A stretch of DNA of 64,000 nucleotides. Origin: Halomonas heilongjiangensis (GTDB lineage Bacteria > Pseudomonadota > Gammaproteobacteria > Pseudomonadales > Halomonadaceae). Positions 41,040 through 49,999 of this stretch are shown here, piece after piece. Made by a program: the position numbers and the translations under genes. The stretch spans positions 1 through 64,000 of the forward strand of contig NZ_PNRE01000059.1 in the NCBI RefSeq assembly GCF_002879645.1, read 5' to 3'. Position 1 is the first letter of the stretch. Every line of letters begins with the position of its first letter. The notes beneath the pieces were generated by a model. It made no database searches and was not told where the DNA came from. It saw nothing but the letters and a program-made list of their open reading frames with translations.

Positions 41040-41771
41040 CTATTTCGTGGCTGCGTATTCGTCGTGGCGTTTCACCCAGTCCATCAGGTTGTGGTGGGGC
41101 CCCGTCTCGTTGCGGCCCCGGGGCGTCATGTCGAGCAGCATGTAGGTGCTGTCGACGAGTTCGTCGCCGCGCCCGTAGGTCGAGTAAGTGTGGAACACCT
41201 CGCCGTTGGCGTCCCGGTAGAACACGCTGAGGCCGGACAGGTCCTCGATCGAGACGTTGGCCGTGGCGTAGTTGTAGGTGACCGCGCCCCGGGCGATCTC
41301 CTCGGGGGTGAACGAGACCTGGTAATCGTAGTTGAAGTCGCTGCCGTGCGAGGAGACCCACTTCACCTGCCAGCCCATGCGCTTGCGGTAGGCGTCGATC
41401 TCGGCGAGTGGCGCCCGCGAGACCCGGACCAGGCTGACGTCATGGTACTCGAGATGCACCCGCGTGCCTTCGATGTGGTCGGCCGCGAAGGAGCAGCCGA
41501 TGCACCCCGCCTCCCAGCCGGGGCCGAACATGAAATGATGGACGATGAGCTGGCTGCGTCCGTCGAACAGCTCGGCGAGGGTCCGGCGGCCCTCGAGCGT
41601 ATCGAAGGCATACGCCTTCTCGACTTTCACCCATGGCAGGGCGCGGCGCCTGGCGTTCAGCGCGTCGCGCAGGCGGGTGAGCTCCTTCTCCCTGGTCAGC
41701 AGTTCCTGGCGGGCGACGAGCCATTCGTCGCGGGAGACGATGCCTGTGGGGGTGAGATCGTGTGGCGACAT
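41040..41771 (-). CDS. DUF899 family protein (copy 3 of 3)
   Basis: A 243-residue DUF899 protein, first of the DUF899-VOC-DUF899 run. [39 protein letters not shown] and [19 protein letters not shown] are typical. It differs most from copies 1 and 2 in its C-terminal third ([16 protein letters not shown]). It is divergent from the PadR regulator at 41892; a CCTCGAT-C-ATCGAGG palindrome lies between them. Confidence 0.9.
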   Translation of the reverse strand: MSPHDLTPTGIVSRDEWLVARQELLTREKELTRLRDALNARRRALPWVKVEKAYAFDTLEGRRTLAELFDGRSQLIVHHFMFGPGWEAGCIGCSFAADHIEGTRVHLEYHDVSLVRVSRAPLAEIDAYRKRMGWQVKWVSSHGSDFNYDYQVSFTPEEIARGAVTYNYATANVSIEDLSGLSVFYRDANGEVFHTYSTYGRGDELVDSTYMLLDMTPRGRNETGPHHNLMDWVKRHDEYAATK

Positions 41772-41861
41772 GACATGTCCTCCTGTGGCTTGCAGGAGAG
41801 AGTCGCTCGGGGCGAGGCGGAATCGACATCGGGCGCCCGGCAGCATGCGAGGTGATTGACG

Positions 41862-42395
41862 CCTCGATCATCGAGGTATAGGCTTCGACCCATGACTACC
41901 CCGAGACCGACACCCGCCGGCGGCCGCAAGGTCCCGGACTACAGCGACCCCTCGTATTGGCGCGGCACCATCAAGATGTCGCTGTCGAAGTTCTTCGTGC
42001 TCAGCGTGCTGCACCGCAAGCCGATGCACGGCTACGAGGTGGTGCAGGCGGTGGAGCGGACCACCAACGGCTGCTGCAGTCCCTCGGAGGGCACGGTCTA
42101 CCCGGTGCTCAACGAGTTCGAGGCGGGGGGCTATCTCTCTTCCGACACCCAGGTCGTCCAGGGTCGGTCGCGCAAGGTCTATGCGCTGACGGACAAGGGC
42201 CGCCATGCCTTCCGGGTGGCGGTGGATGCCTGGCTGGAGGCCACCGAGTGCATCGTGGCCAGCCGTCGTCTGGCGGACGCCGCGTCGGCCGACCCCGAGA
42301 GCGAGGAGACGTGATGATCAGGTGGTGTCCGGGTGTCGTTTCAGGGCTCTTTTCAGGTCCTGATACCTCGATGATCGATGCCTTGATGATGGATG
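41862..42395. promoter_or_regulatory. PadR-type repeats flanking the PadR gene
   Basis: A near-identical motif occurs three times: CCTCGATCATCGAGG at 41862-41876 between PadR and the divergent DUF899 operon, then CCTCGATGATCGATG at 42366-42380 and the degenerate CCTTGATGATGGATG at 42381-42395 upstream of the MFS gene. The repetition on both sides of one regulator gene suggests PadR binds both promoters. Confidence 0.6.
41892..42314 (+). CDS. PadR-family transcriptional regulator
   Basis: A 140-residue winged-helix regulator with the PadR pattern SKFFVLSVLHRKPMHGYEVV, then TVYPVLNEFEAGGYL and GRSRKVYALTDKGRHAF. It has a Cys-Cys pair (NGCCSPSEG) in the helix 2-3 loop. It probably represses the divergent DUF899-VOC-DUF899 operon and perhaps the MFS-ArsH pair downstream. 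The effector is unknown. Confidence 0.88.
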   Translation: MTTPRPTPAGGRKVPDYSDPSYWRGTIKMSLSKFFVLSVLHRKPMHGYEVVQAVERTTNGCCSPSEGTVYPVLNEFEAGGYLSSDTQVVQGRSRKVYALTDKGRHAFRVAVDAWLEATECIVASRRLADAASADPESEET

Positions 42396-42456
42396 CCTTG
42401 GCGAGCCCGGCCGGCCCGTCGCCACGATGGACCGCCGCGGCCGTGGGGAGGGCAAC

Positions 42457-43620
42457 ATGACGTCCCGATCCCGGATCGTCGCGGTGCTGGGCGTTTCCCA
42501 GACGCTCGCCTGGGGCTCGACCTACTACTTGCCGGCGATCCTCGCCGTGCCCATGGCCCTGGATCTGGGCCTCGCCACCGGCACGGTGTTCGCGGCGTTC
42601 TCCGCGGCGCTGGTGGTATCGGCGCTGCTGGGGCCGGCGGTGGGGCGGCGCATCGATCGCTGCGGCGGGCGCGACGTGCTGGCGATCTCGAGCCTGGTGT
42701 TCGCCGCGGGGCTGGTGCTGCTGGGGCTGGCCGCCGGTCCCATGATGCTGTGGGCGGGGTGGCTGGTGATCGGCGTCGGCATGGGCATGGGACTGTACGA
42801 ATCGGCCTTCTCGACCCTGGCGGGGCTCTACGGCCGCGAGGCGCGCGGCCCCATCACCGGTATTACCCTGCTGGCGGGCTTTGCCAGCACCGTGTGCTGG
42901 CCGATCACCGGCTGGCTCAACGCCGAATTCGGTTGGCAGAACGCCTGCTTCACCTGGGCGGCGGTGCACCTGCTGCTGGGCCTGCCGCTCAACCGCCTTC
43001 TGGTTCCCTTTGGCATCCAGCCGCCCGCTCCCCGCGCCGAGGCGTCAGCGGCCGAAGGGGAGACGACCTGGTTACCCATGGGGCTGCTGGCCTTCGTCTT
43101 CGCCGTGACCTGGTTCGTCAGTACCGGCATGGCGGCGCACCTGCCATGGTTGCTGCAGATCGCAGGCCTGTCGCCAGCCGCTGCCATCGCCGCCGCGGCG
43201 CTGGTGGGGCCGGCTCAGGTGGCGGCGCGTCTGCTCGAGTTCTCGCTGCTGCAGCGCTTCCATCCGCTGCTCTCGGCAAAGCTGGCGGTCATAGCCCACC
43301 CCATCGGGGCGCTCGGCATGATAGCGCTGGGGGCACCACTGGCCACGCTATTCGTGCTGCTGCACGGCGCCGGCAATGGCATTCTCACCATCGCCAAGGG
43401 CACGCTGCCGCTGGCGATCTTCGGCCCGCACGGCTATGGCCTGCGCCAGGGCCTGCTAATGGTGCCGGCACGCTTCGGCCAGGCGCTGGCGCCGCTGGCT
43501 TTTGCCTTGCTGATCGAGCGCTTTGGTACTCAGGCGCTGCTGTTCTCCTCCGCCCTGGGGCTCGCGGCCCTGGTGGCGCTGTTCGTTCTGCAAACCCACG
43601 CCATGAAGGAGGCGACATGA
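42457..43620 (+). CDS. MFS transporter linked to ArsH
   Basis: A 387-residue, 12-span major facilitator protein: [37 protein letters not shown] and [13 protein letters not shown]-like segments as in TctA-independent organoarsenical and arsenite MFS exporters (ArsK group). GGGGAGG before the ATG supports 42457. It overlaps arsH by ATGA, which suggests a metal(loid) or organoarsenic export unit, but the MFS substrate is inferred from that partner alone. Confidence 0.75.
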   Translation: MTSRSRIVAVLGVSQTLAWGSTYYLPAILAVPMALDLGLATGTVFAAFSAALVVSALLGPAVGRRIDRCGGRDVLAISSLVFAAGLVLLGLAAGPMMLWAGWLVIGVGMGMGLYESAFSTLAGLYGREARGPITGITLLAGFASTVCWPITGWLNAEFGWQNACFTWAAVHLLLGLPLNRLLVPFGIQPPAPRAEASAAEGETTWLPMGLLAFVFAVTWFVSTGMAAHLPWLLQIAGLSPAAAIAAAALVGPAQVAARLLEFSLLQRFHPLLSAKLAVIAHPIGALGMIALGAPLATLFVLLHGAGNGILTIAKGTLPLAIFGPHGYGLRQGLLMVPARFGQALAPLAFALLIERFGTQALLFSSALGLAALVALFVLQTHAMKEAT

Positions 43621-44363
43621 GGCTTCGCACGCTATCTGACCCTGACCATCTCCCGGCGCTCGATGAGCGCTTCGCTCGCCAGCCCCCTGGCCAGGGCCTG
43701 CCCGATCCGCTGGGGCATCCGCCGCGCATCCTGCTGCTTTACGGTTCGTTGCGCGAGCGCTCCTTCTCGCGCCTGGCGGTGGAGGAGGCGGCACGGCTGC
43801 TGCGCCACTTCGGCGCCGAGACGCGCATCTTCGACCCTTCCGACCTGCCGCTGCCGGACCAAGTGGCCGGCGACGATCACCCTGCCGTGCGCGAACTTCG
43901 CGAGCTGGCCATCTGGTCGGAAGGGCAGGTGTGGTGCAGCCCCGAGCGCCACGGCCAGATCACCGGCGTGATGAAGGCGCAGATCGACCACCTGCCGCTG
44001 AGCATGGGGGCGGTACGCCCCACCCAGGGGCGCACACTTGCGGTCATGCAGGTCAGCGGCGGTTCGCAGTCGTTCAACGCGGTGAATACCCTGCGCCTGC
44101 TGGGTCGCTGGATGCGCATGTTCACCATCCCCAACCAGTCCAGCGTGCCCAAGGCGTACCAGGAGTTCGACGAGGCCGGCCGCATGCGCCCCTCGCCGCT
44201 CTACGATCGCATCGTCGATGTGATGGAGGAGCTGGTGCGCTTCACCCTGCTGCTGCGACCCTATAGTGAGACGCTGGTGGACCGCTACTCGGAGCGCCGC
44301 GAAGCGGCCGGGGCCAAGGCCGACCCGGTGACGGACAAGGCGGCAGTAGGTCAGGCCTCATAG
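43617..44363 (+). CDS. arsH: ArsH-type NADPH-dependent FMN reductase
   Basis: A 248-residue flavodoxin-fold protein of the ArsH group: [16 protein letters not shown] (phosphate-binding loop of FMN), [15 protein letters not shown], the flavin loop and [20 protein letters not shown], the ArsH C-terminal signature. ArsH oxidises trivalent organoarsenicals or acts as a quinone/azo reductase. It is coupled to the MFS gene and followed by a hairpin. Confidence 0.9.
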   Translation: MRLRTLSDPDHLPALDERFARQPPGQGLPDPLGHPPRILLLYGSLRERSFSRLAVEEAARLLRHFGAETRIFDPSDLPLPDQVAGDDHPAVRELRELAIWSEGQVWCSPERHGQITGVMKAQIDHLPLSMGAVRPTQGRTLAVMQVSGGSQSFNAVNTLRLLGRWMRMFTIPNQSSVPKAYQEFDEAGRMRPSPLYDRIVDVMEELVRFTLLLRPYSETLVDRYSERREAAGAKADPVTDKAAVGQAS

Positions 44364-44377
44364 CGAATGGCAAAAGG

Positions 44378-44396
44378 CGGGGCGCTTTGCGCCCCG
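44378..44396. terminator. Hairpin between convergent arsH and azoR-like genes
   Basis: Seven-base stem CGGGGCG and CGCCCCG with a five-base loop, 14 bases after the arsH stop and 28 before the azoreductase stop. Possibly bidirectional. Confidence 0.6.
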
Positions 44397-44423
44397 GTGT
44401 TCAGCCACCTCGAAGGGCAGTCA

Positions 44424-45143
44424 TCAGGCCGGCTGCGATAGGCGCGGCAGAGCTATTTCGCTGTGCAAGCGCTCCACCAACCGGTCGATACGCGCCAAGG
44501 CGCTTTCGGTCGAGGCGGCCAGTACGTCACCGCCTTCCTCCTGGTGCTCGATGGCGATGTCATGGAAGCCGCCGATGCCGATGAACTGCAGGGCGGTGCG
44601 CACGCTCGGCTCCAGGTGGTTGAGTGCGGCCAGGGAGCGGCCCGGGTCGAAGTCGAAACCGCCGCGGGAAGAGAGCAGCACCGCGTGGCGTGAACGGTCG
44701 GCCAGCAATGGCACGTAGCCCTCCAGAGGCAGGTGGGGGTGGGCGCCGTACTGTGGATCGAAGTCGACGGTGCGATTTATGCGGATGATGTTGTCGATCC
44801 AGGCCTTGAAGACGGCCGGTGGCCCGAAGTTGTACATGGGCACGCCGAGCACCAGGATGTCGGCCCGTACGACCTCATCGACCAGCGCATCGCTCTCGGC
44901 AAGCACTGTCCGCATTGGCTCGGTTTGCTGCTCGGCGGGCGTGAAGGCGGCTTCGATCCATTCGACGCTGGTCAGCTGCGGCGAGGACAAGCCGATATCG
45001 CGATAGACGATCTCGGCATTCGGTTCCAGGGCGTGCCAGCGGGAAACGAAGTGGTGGGTCAGCCGGCGGGTATGTGAACCGTGATCATGGCTACCGGCGC
45101 GGCCAGGTCGTGGGCTGGCATCGAGATGGAGTAGGCGGGTCAT
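44424..45143 (-). CDS. azoR: FMN-dependent NADH-azoreductase
   Basis: A 239-residue flavodoxin-fold azoreductase: LLHLDASPRPGRAGS, LVLGVPMYNFGPPAVFKAW and the loop FDFDPGRSLAALNHLEP. It reduces azo dyes and quinones with NADH. The insert around residues 13-22 is longer than in E. coli AzoR. It is divergent from the LysR gene at 45284, so LysR control is likely. Confidence 0.88.
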   Translation of the reverse strand: MTRLLHLDASPRPGRAGSHDHGSHTRRLTHHFVSRWHALEPNAEIVYRDIGLSSPQLTSVEWIEAAFTPAEQQTEPMRTVLAESDALVDEVVRADILVLGVPMYNFGPPAVFKAWIDNIIRINRTVDFDPQYGAHPHLPLEGYVPLLADRSRHAVLLSSRGGFDFDPGRSLAALNHLEPSVRTALQFIGIGGFHDIAIEHQEEGGDVLAASTESALARIDRLVERLHSEIALPRLSQPA

Positions 45144-45283
45144 GGGATTTCTCCTTCGCTGGGTGTAGGATCGCTTGAATGAGTTGGTTTCAGTTGTGTT
45201 TGCTTGCTTCGGCCATCAAGCCAGAAGCACAGTAGGGCGACAAACGACGATTCTTTTCCGCTAATGCAAAATTAAACTCAGCC

Positions 45284-46204
45284 ATGACGCCACGCCGACT
45301 ACCCTCTCTCTCCGCCCTGCGCGCCTTCGAGGCCGCGGCGCGCCACCTCAGTGCCAAGCGGGCGGCCGAGGAGCTTTCGGTCACGCCGACGGCGATCAGT
45401 CACCAGATTCGTCAGCTCGAGGAGAGCTTGGGTATCGCCCTGTTCGTGCGCAGGCCACGGCAGCTGATACTGACGGCCCAGGGACAGACGCTGCTCACCG
45501 TGCTGAGCGGCTCCTTCGATGCCATCGCCGAGACGGTGACCAAGCTGCGACGGCCTCCCTCGCGCCATGGCGTGAAGCTCTCGACTACGCCAGCCGTGGC
45601 TGCGCGCTGGCTGTTGCCCTGGGTGTGCCTGCTGCGCGACGCCCACCCGCAAATCGACCTGAGCATCCAGGTCTCCCACGAGGCGGTCGCTCTGGACGGC
45701 ATCGTCGCCGACATGGCGATTCGCTATGGCGTGGGCCCCTGGCCCGGGCTGGTCGCAGAGAAGCTGTTCGACAATGTCTTCGTGCCCGTCTGCAGCCCCT
45801 CGCTGGGGCTGCGTGACCCCGCCGAGCTGGTGCGCCATACGCTGCTCCACTTCTCTTCGCCCGCGCCGTTGGACTGGGCGGCCTGGCAGCGCCAGGTCCA
45901 GGTGCCAGGGCTCGACGTCAGCGCCGGGCTGATGTTCTCCGACGAAACCCACGGCATCACCGCTGCGCTAGATGGCCAGGGCATAGCCTTGATGAGCCGG
46001 TACCTGATCGAGGAGGAGCTGCGTCAGGGACGCCTGGTACAGCCATTCGGACCCGAGATACAGGCCGCTCCCTTCCAGCTCGTCTACCCGCCCGAGCGAC
46101 TCGAGGAGTCGGCCATCGCTGCCGTGCGCGACTGGATCATGGGGTTGTTGGACTCTCCGTCTAGAGAGAGCGCCTGCCGTTCTATCGTCGAGCGCCACTC
46201 ATAA
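45284..46204 (+). CDS. LysR-family regulator, GcvA-like
   Basis: A 306-residue LysR protein. RRLPSLSALRAFEAAARHLS, KRAAEELSVTPTAISHQIRQ and LLPWVCLLRDAHPQIDL are the GcvA-type pattern. It probably controls the divergent azoreductase gene. Its stop overlaps the stop of the convergent sigma-factor gene by six bases. Confidence 0.9.
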   Translation: MTPRRLPSLSALRAFEAAARHLSAKRAAEELSVTPTAISHQIRQLEESLGIALFVRRPRQLILTAQGQTLLTVLSGSFDAIAETVTKLRRPPSRHGVKLSTTPAVAARWLLPWVCLLRDAHPQIDLSIQVSHEAVALDGIVADMAIRYGVGPWPGLVAEKLFDNVFVPVCSPSLGLRDPAELVRHTLLHFSSPAPLDWAAWQRQVQVPGLDVSAGLMFSDETHGITAALDGQGIALMSRYLIEEELRQGRLVQPFGPEIQAAPFQLVYPPERLEESAIAAVRDWIMGLLDSPSRESACRSIVERHS

Positions 46205-47071
46205 TGTCAGCCGTGCCAGCTTGTCGGGATTGCGCACGATGAAGATGTCGGTGGCCTGCCCTGAGCGGTCGTAGCCGAAGGTAACCGTGGCGACGACGTT
46301 TCCTTCTCGATACATCACGAAGCCGGGGCCACCGTTGATATCGGCTTCGCGCCATTGGTAGTCGGACCAGTAGCCGCGTAGCCGATTCACCAGGAAGGCC
46401 AGCACTTCCTCCCGACCATGCAGCGGCTCGAGCAGGGTGGGCACCTTGCCGCCGCCGTCGGCGCTGAGGCGAATCTCGGCCGAAAGCAGGTTCGCAAGCC
46501 GTGCCGTGGCGCCCTCTGTAATGGCGAGCCGGAACGCTTCCAGCAGCGCTTGCTGCCGCTCGCGGGACGGGGCGTGTCTTTCCTCAGCCGCCTGCAGGTT
46601 GGCCCGTGCCCGGGAAACCAGCTTGCGACAGGCCGGCTCCTTGAGTTCGAGCATGGCGGCGATCTCGGCGTAGGGCGTGTCGAATATCTCATGCAGCAGG
46701 TAGGCGGCCCGCTCCTTCGGCGAAAGCCGTTCCAGCAGCAGCATGAAGGCGGTGGAGAGCGAGTCGGCGAGTAAGGTCCCATCCTCGGCGGCGGCAACGG
46801 TGGGTGTCGGGATGGGCTCGGGTAGCCAGGCGCCGACATAGTCGACCCTGGCCCGGTGGGCGTTGCCCAGCAGATCGAGGCAGCGCCGCGTGCAGGCCGT
46901 TGTCAGCCAGGCGATGGGTGTATCGATCGCATCCCGATCCACCGCCTGCCACTTGAGAAAGGTGTCCTGCACCGCATCCTCGGCGTCGGCGCGCGAGCCG
47001 AGGATGCGATAGGCCAGCCCCAACAGCATGGGGCGGGCCTCCTCGAAGCGAAGCAAGTCGGCAGAAGGCAT
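46199..47071 (-). CDS. ECF41-type sigma factor with SnoaL-like C-terminal domain
   Basis: A 290-residue ECF sigma factor. Region 2 is FEEARPMLLGLAYRILGSRA and AEDAVQDTFLKW; region 4 is LSPKERAAYLLHEIFDTPYA. The ECF41 marks are all present: WLP (in GAWLPEPI) between the regions, DGGGK (ADGGGKVPTL), and NPDKL (VRNPDKLARL) in the SnoaL-like extension. In this group the fused C-terminal domain controls activity in place of an anti-sigma factor. ECF41 usually sits with a carboxymuconolactone decarboxylase or oxidoreductase; here it follows a monooxygenase-like gene by one base of overlap. Confidence 0.9.
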   Translation of the reverse strand: MPSADLLRFEEARPMLLGLAYRILGSRADAEDAVQDTFLKWQAVDRDAIDTPIAWLTTACTRRCLDLLGNAHRARVDYVGAWLPEPIPTPTVAAAEDGTLLADSLSTAFMLLLERLSPKERAAYLLHEIFDTPYAEIAAMLELKEPACRKLVSRARANLQAAEERHAPSRERQQALLEAFRLAITEGATARLANLLSAEIRLSADGGGKVPTLLEPLHGREEVLAFLVNRLRGYWSDYQWREADINGGPGFVMYREGNVVATVTFGYDRSGQATDIFIVRNPDKLARLTL

Positions 47072-47403
47072 CAGGCTTTCTCGGTTACCGGGGCCGCTTT
47101 GTCTTTGGCCCAGGCCACTGTAGCGGCGTGAATCACGGGCGGATGGGCAAGCAGGGGCGACACCGCGGCAATATAGGCGTCGTAGGCCGGTCCCTGCATG
47201 AAGGCCTGCGGATCCGCGCCGTCTGCATAGCGCTGGAAGACGCGGATCGTATCGGGGTCGCTGTCATCGTAGCAGTAGAAATAAGCGTCGTGGACCTGGC
47301 GCGACTCGATGCTGGGCGCCAGGTGGGTCTCCCAGGCGCGCCGCACTTCATCGCGCTTGCCGGGCAAAGCCTTGTGGACAATGAAGAGAGTGCTCTGGCT
47401 CAT
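47071..47403 (-). CDS. Antibiotic biosynthesis monooxygenase-like small protein
   Basis: A 110-residue dimeric alpha/beta-barrel protein: STLFIVHKALPGKRDEVRRA with the DAYFYCYDDSDPDTIRVFQR strand. ABM proteins are cofactor-free oxygenases or quinol-binding proteins; the catalytic residues are not diagnostic here. Its TGA overlaps the sigma-factor ATG by one base (TGATG), so it is the first gene of an operon with the ECF41 factor and the best candidate for its partner. Confidence 0.8.
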   Translation of the reverse strand: MSQSTLFIVHKALPGKRDEVRRAWETHLAPSIESRQVHDAYFYCYDDSDPDTIRVFQRYADGADPQAFMQGPAYDAYIAAVSPLLAHPPVIHAATVAWAKDKAAPVTEKA

Positions 47404-47615
47404 ATGTGGCTCCTGAATCGCTGGGGATGAAGATGAAGGCCGAGCGGCCGTCACTGTGATGACGATTCAGGAGGGCATTGTGTGACACGTCAAAGGCGTT
47501 TACGGGCGAAGAGGTTAGGACAACCGAGTGCCCGTATTCCAGAAAGGGCGCCGCCCAGCGGCCAAGGTACGTACCTTCTGCTTGCCGAGCGGCTCAGGAG
47601 GGAAGCGGTACTGCG

Positions 47616-48053
47616 CTAGGCGGCAGCCTGCTCCTCCTTGTCGTAGTTGATCATCCAGGCGACGCCGAATCGGTCCACCAGCATACCGAAGCGGTGTGCC
47701 CAGAAGGTCTCTTCGAGCGGCATCTGCACGGTGCCGTTGTCGGCCAGGGCATTGAAGAGGCGTTCGGCCTCCTGTACCGAGTCGACACCAATCGCAATGC
47801 TCGCGCCCTTGATACCTTCGTAGGGCGCCGGGCAGAAGGGGGCATTATCCGAGGCCATCAACAGCTGGTCACCGATGCGCAGTCGGGCATGCATGACCAG
47901 GTTGCTGGCTTCCGCGGGAATTTCCATACCCTCGCTGGCGGGCATCTCCGCGTAGGTGGATACGGCCTCGAGCTTGGCGTCGAAGCAGCGCTGGTAGAAT
48001 TCGAAGGCCTCACGGCAGTTGCCGTCGAAGATCAGGTAGGTGGAAAGCTGCAT
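47616..48053 (-). CDS. PhnB-like VOC family protein
   Basis: A 145-residue VOC protein very like the one at 40536: [34 protein letters not shown] and [20 protein letters not shown]. Substrate unknown. A 212-base gap on its left holds no clear gene or site. It lies 77 bases downstream of the WYL regulator gene, reading the same way, so they may share a transcript. Confidence 0.87.
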   Translation of the reverse strand: MQLSTYLIFDGNCREAFEFYQRCFDAKLEAVSTYAEMPASEGMEIPAEASNLVMHARLRIGDQLLMASDNAPFCPAPYEGIKGASIAIGVDSVQEAERLFNALADNGTVQMPLEETFWAHRFGMLVDRFGVAWMINYDKEEQAAA

Positions 48054-48130
48054 GGTGGGTCTCCAGGGGATTGTTGTAGGTCCTGCTTCCCTTCATCGAT
48101 ACAAGCTAGTCGATTTCGACACGTGCACGA

Positions 48131-49084
48131 TCATTTTTTCGCTGCCAACCGCTGTAGCCGGACGGCCTGCTTCGAGAGGGCGTCGCGTAGCCCGGGTGGG
48201 TCGAGTATTTCGAAATCGAAGGGTTGGTGGGCCAACTGGCGGGCGAACCAGTCCAGGCTGTCGGTGCGCGCGTGGAGCATCACGGCGCTTCCGTCGGGCG
48301 TGAATACGCCGATATTGCGTCCCAGCTCCGCAACGATATTGGCGAGCTCGGCGTCAAAGCGCACGCTGACGGCGATGGCGCGGGGCAGGCTGGCGATACT
48401 GTTGGCCAGGTACTCGGCAGGGTCGAAATCCATTGGTCGCTCGAAGCTGGCCTCGAGCGGCGTGGCCTCGACGATGCGGTCGAGGCGAAAGCTGCGCAGG
48501 TCGCGGCGCAGGTGGCACCAGCCGCTGACATACCAGCGCCCGCTGCGAAAGACCAGCCCGTAGGGATTGAGCGCGCGGCGGGTGTGCTGCTCCCGGTCGT
48601 CACGGTAGTCGAGCCGGACCCGCTGGCGCGCTTGGGTGGCGGTGGCGAACAGTATCAGCAGGCGTTCGTCGCCCGGGGCGCGTGCGGAAGGCAATTCCAG
48701 CCGTGCGCTCTCGCTCAGGGCCTGTGCCTGCTGCTTCAACCTGGCGGGCATGACCCGCTCCAGCTTGGCCCGCGTGGTTTCCAGCGCCGGGGCGGTCTCG
48801 GCGATACCCAGCCCCTGCGCGGCGAGCAGCCCCAGCGAGACGGCCAGTGCCTCTTCGCTGGTGAACATCAGCGGCGGCAGCTTGAAGCCCGGCATCAGGC
48901 GATAGCCGCCGTGCCGCCCGCGCTCGGTGGTGACGGGGATGCCCAAATCCTCAAGGGCCTGAATGTAACGCCGCAGCGTACGGCGGTCGACGTCCAGCCG
49001 CTCGGCCAGCTCCCGGCCGCTCATATGGCGGTAGCTCTGCAGCAGTTCCAGCAGCATGAGTATGCGAACAGTGGGATTGGCCAC
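48131..49084 (-). CDS. YafY-type WYL-domain regulator
   Basis: A 317-residue DeoR-like regulator: helix-turn-helix in LELLQSYRHMSGRELAERLD and RRTLRRYIQALEDLGI, then the WYL domain (RRALNPYGLVFRSGRWYVSG and LRSFRLDRIVEATPLE). The start is GTG at 49082-49084. A TAAATAGG/CCTATTTA palindrome lies directly upstream, before the divergent GST gene, and is the probable operator for both. Confidence 0.88.
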   Translation of the reverse strand: MANPTVRILMLLELLQSYRHMSGRELAERLDVDRRTLRRYIQALEDLGIPVTTERGRHGGYRLMPGFKLPPLMFTSEEALAVSLGLLAAQGLGIAETAPALETTRAKLERVMPARLKQQAQALSESARLELPSARAPGDERLLILFATATQARQRVRLDYRDDREQHTRRALNPYGLVFRSGRWYVSGWCHLRRDLRSFRLDRIVEATPLEASFERPMDFDPAEYLANSIASLPRAIAVSVRFDAELANIVAELGRNIGVFTPDGSAVMLHARTDSLDWFARQLAHQPFDFEILDPPGLRDALSKQAVRLQRLAAKK

Positions 49085-49100
49085 GCTGATTATTACCGTT

Positions 49101-49127
49101 TAAATAGGGCCTGATCTGTCCTATTTA
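49101..49127. promoter_or_regulatory. Palindrome between the WYL regulator and the GST gene
   Basis: Eight-base arms TAAATAGG and CCTATTTA flank an 11-base spacer in the 116-base divergent gap. AT-rich arms in very GC-rich DNA make chance unlikely; binding by the WYL protein is inferred. Confidence 0.55.
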
Positions 49128-49200
49128 GCCATTACCTTGCTGACAAGGCCAGGCGCAGAGGCCCTGGTTTTCACCACTAGACACAGCAAGGAGCAAGACA

Positions 49201-49908
49201 ATGGAACCCGTTCTCTTCTATGGCGTACCGCAAGGCTGTTCGTTCGGCGCTATCGTGGCGTTCGAGTGGCAGGACCATCCCTACCGGCTGTGCCGCATCG
49301 AGATGCTGGAGCAACCCTGGGACCCGCTCTATGCCAAGGTCAATCCGCTGTTCCAGACCCCGGCGTTATTGCTGGAGGACGGGGAGCCTCTGACCGAGAG
49401 CCTGGCGATTCTGCAGCACTTGGCGGCACGCGACTTGGAAACCAAGTTGGGCTTCGAGCAGGGCAGTCGGGAGTTCGACCGCCTGAACCAGATGCTGGCC
49501 TACCTTAATACCGACTTCTTCTCAGCCTTCAACCCGCTGTGGGCGCTCTACGAGACCCAAGGATTGAATGGAGTGGAGCAGGCGCTGCTGCGCCGGTTGG
49601 GTCGTGAACGAGTGGCTGAAGGCTGCGCCTATCTCGATGGTCTGCTGGACAAGCGTGAGTGGCTGCTGGGCGAGGAGCGCAGCATGGCGGATGCCTACTT
49701 CGTCGGCATCGCACGTTGGGCCGAGTACCACCGTCTGTTCGATCTCGAGAGTGACTATCCGAACCTGGCCCGGCATCTGGCGAAGCTCAGGGACGATCCG
49801 GCCGTGCGCTTCGCCGAGGCCATTGAGCGCGGCGAGCAGCCTGCGGGACAGGGGCACTTCAAGGGGCATGTCACCCTGAAAGAGCTCGAGTCGCGCCTGG
49901 CCGCCTAG
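49201..49908 (+). CDS. Glutathione S-transferase family protein
   Basis: A 235-residue GST: VLFYGVPQGCSFGAIVAFEW with Cys/Ser in the activating position, NPLFQTPALLLEDGEPLTES (cis-Pro and glutathione loop), then a helical C-terminal domain (WAEYHRLFDLESDYPNL). It resembles the bacterial YfcG/beta branch in its first domain. It is divergent from the WYL regulator and probably regulated by it. Confidence 0.85.
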   Translation: MEPVLFYGVPQGCSFGAIVAFEWQDHPYRLCRIEMLEQPWDPLYAKVNPLFQTPALLLEDGEPLTESLAILQHLAARDLETKLGFEQGSREFDRLNQMLAYLNTDFFSAFNPLWALYETQGLNGVEQALLRRLGRERVAEGCAYLDGLLDKREWLLGEERSMADAYFVGIARWAEYHRLFDLESDYPNLARHLAKLRDDPAVRFAEAIERGEQPAGQGHFKGHVTLKELESRLAA

Positions 49909-49999
49909 GCCTGGCACGCCCTGAGGCAGTCGAGTGCCGCCGGGCACGCTAGGATCGGGCGATGCCCCGGCGGCGGCTCGACATTGGAGGAGAACGGGT

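Noticed and set aside
39766-41361. A single 531-codon frame covering DUF899 copy 2 and upstream DNA
   Set aside because: The first 280 codons are out of frame with the VOC and DUF899 genes they cross and are Arg/Pro-rich noise; the ATG at 40515 gives the family length.
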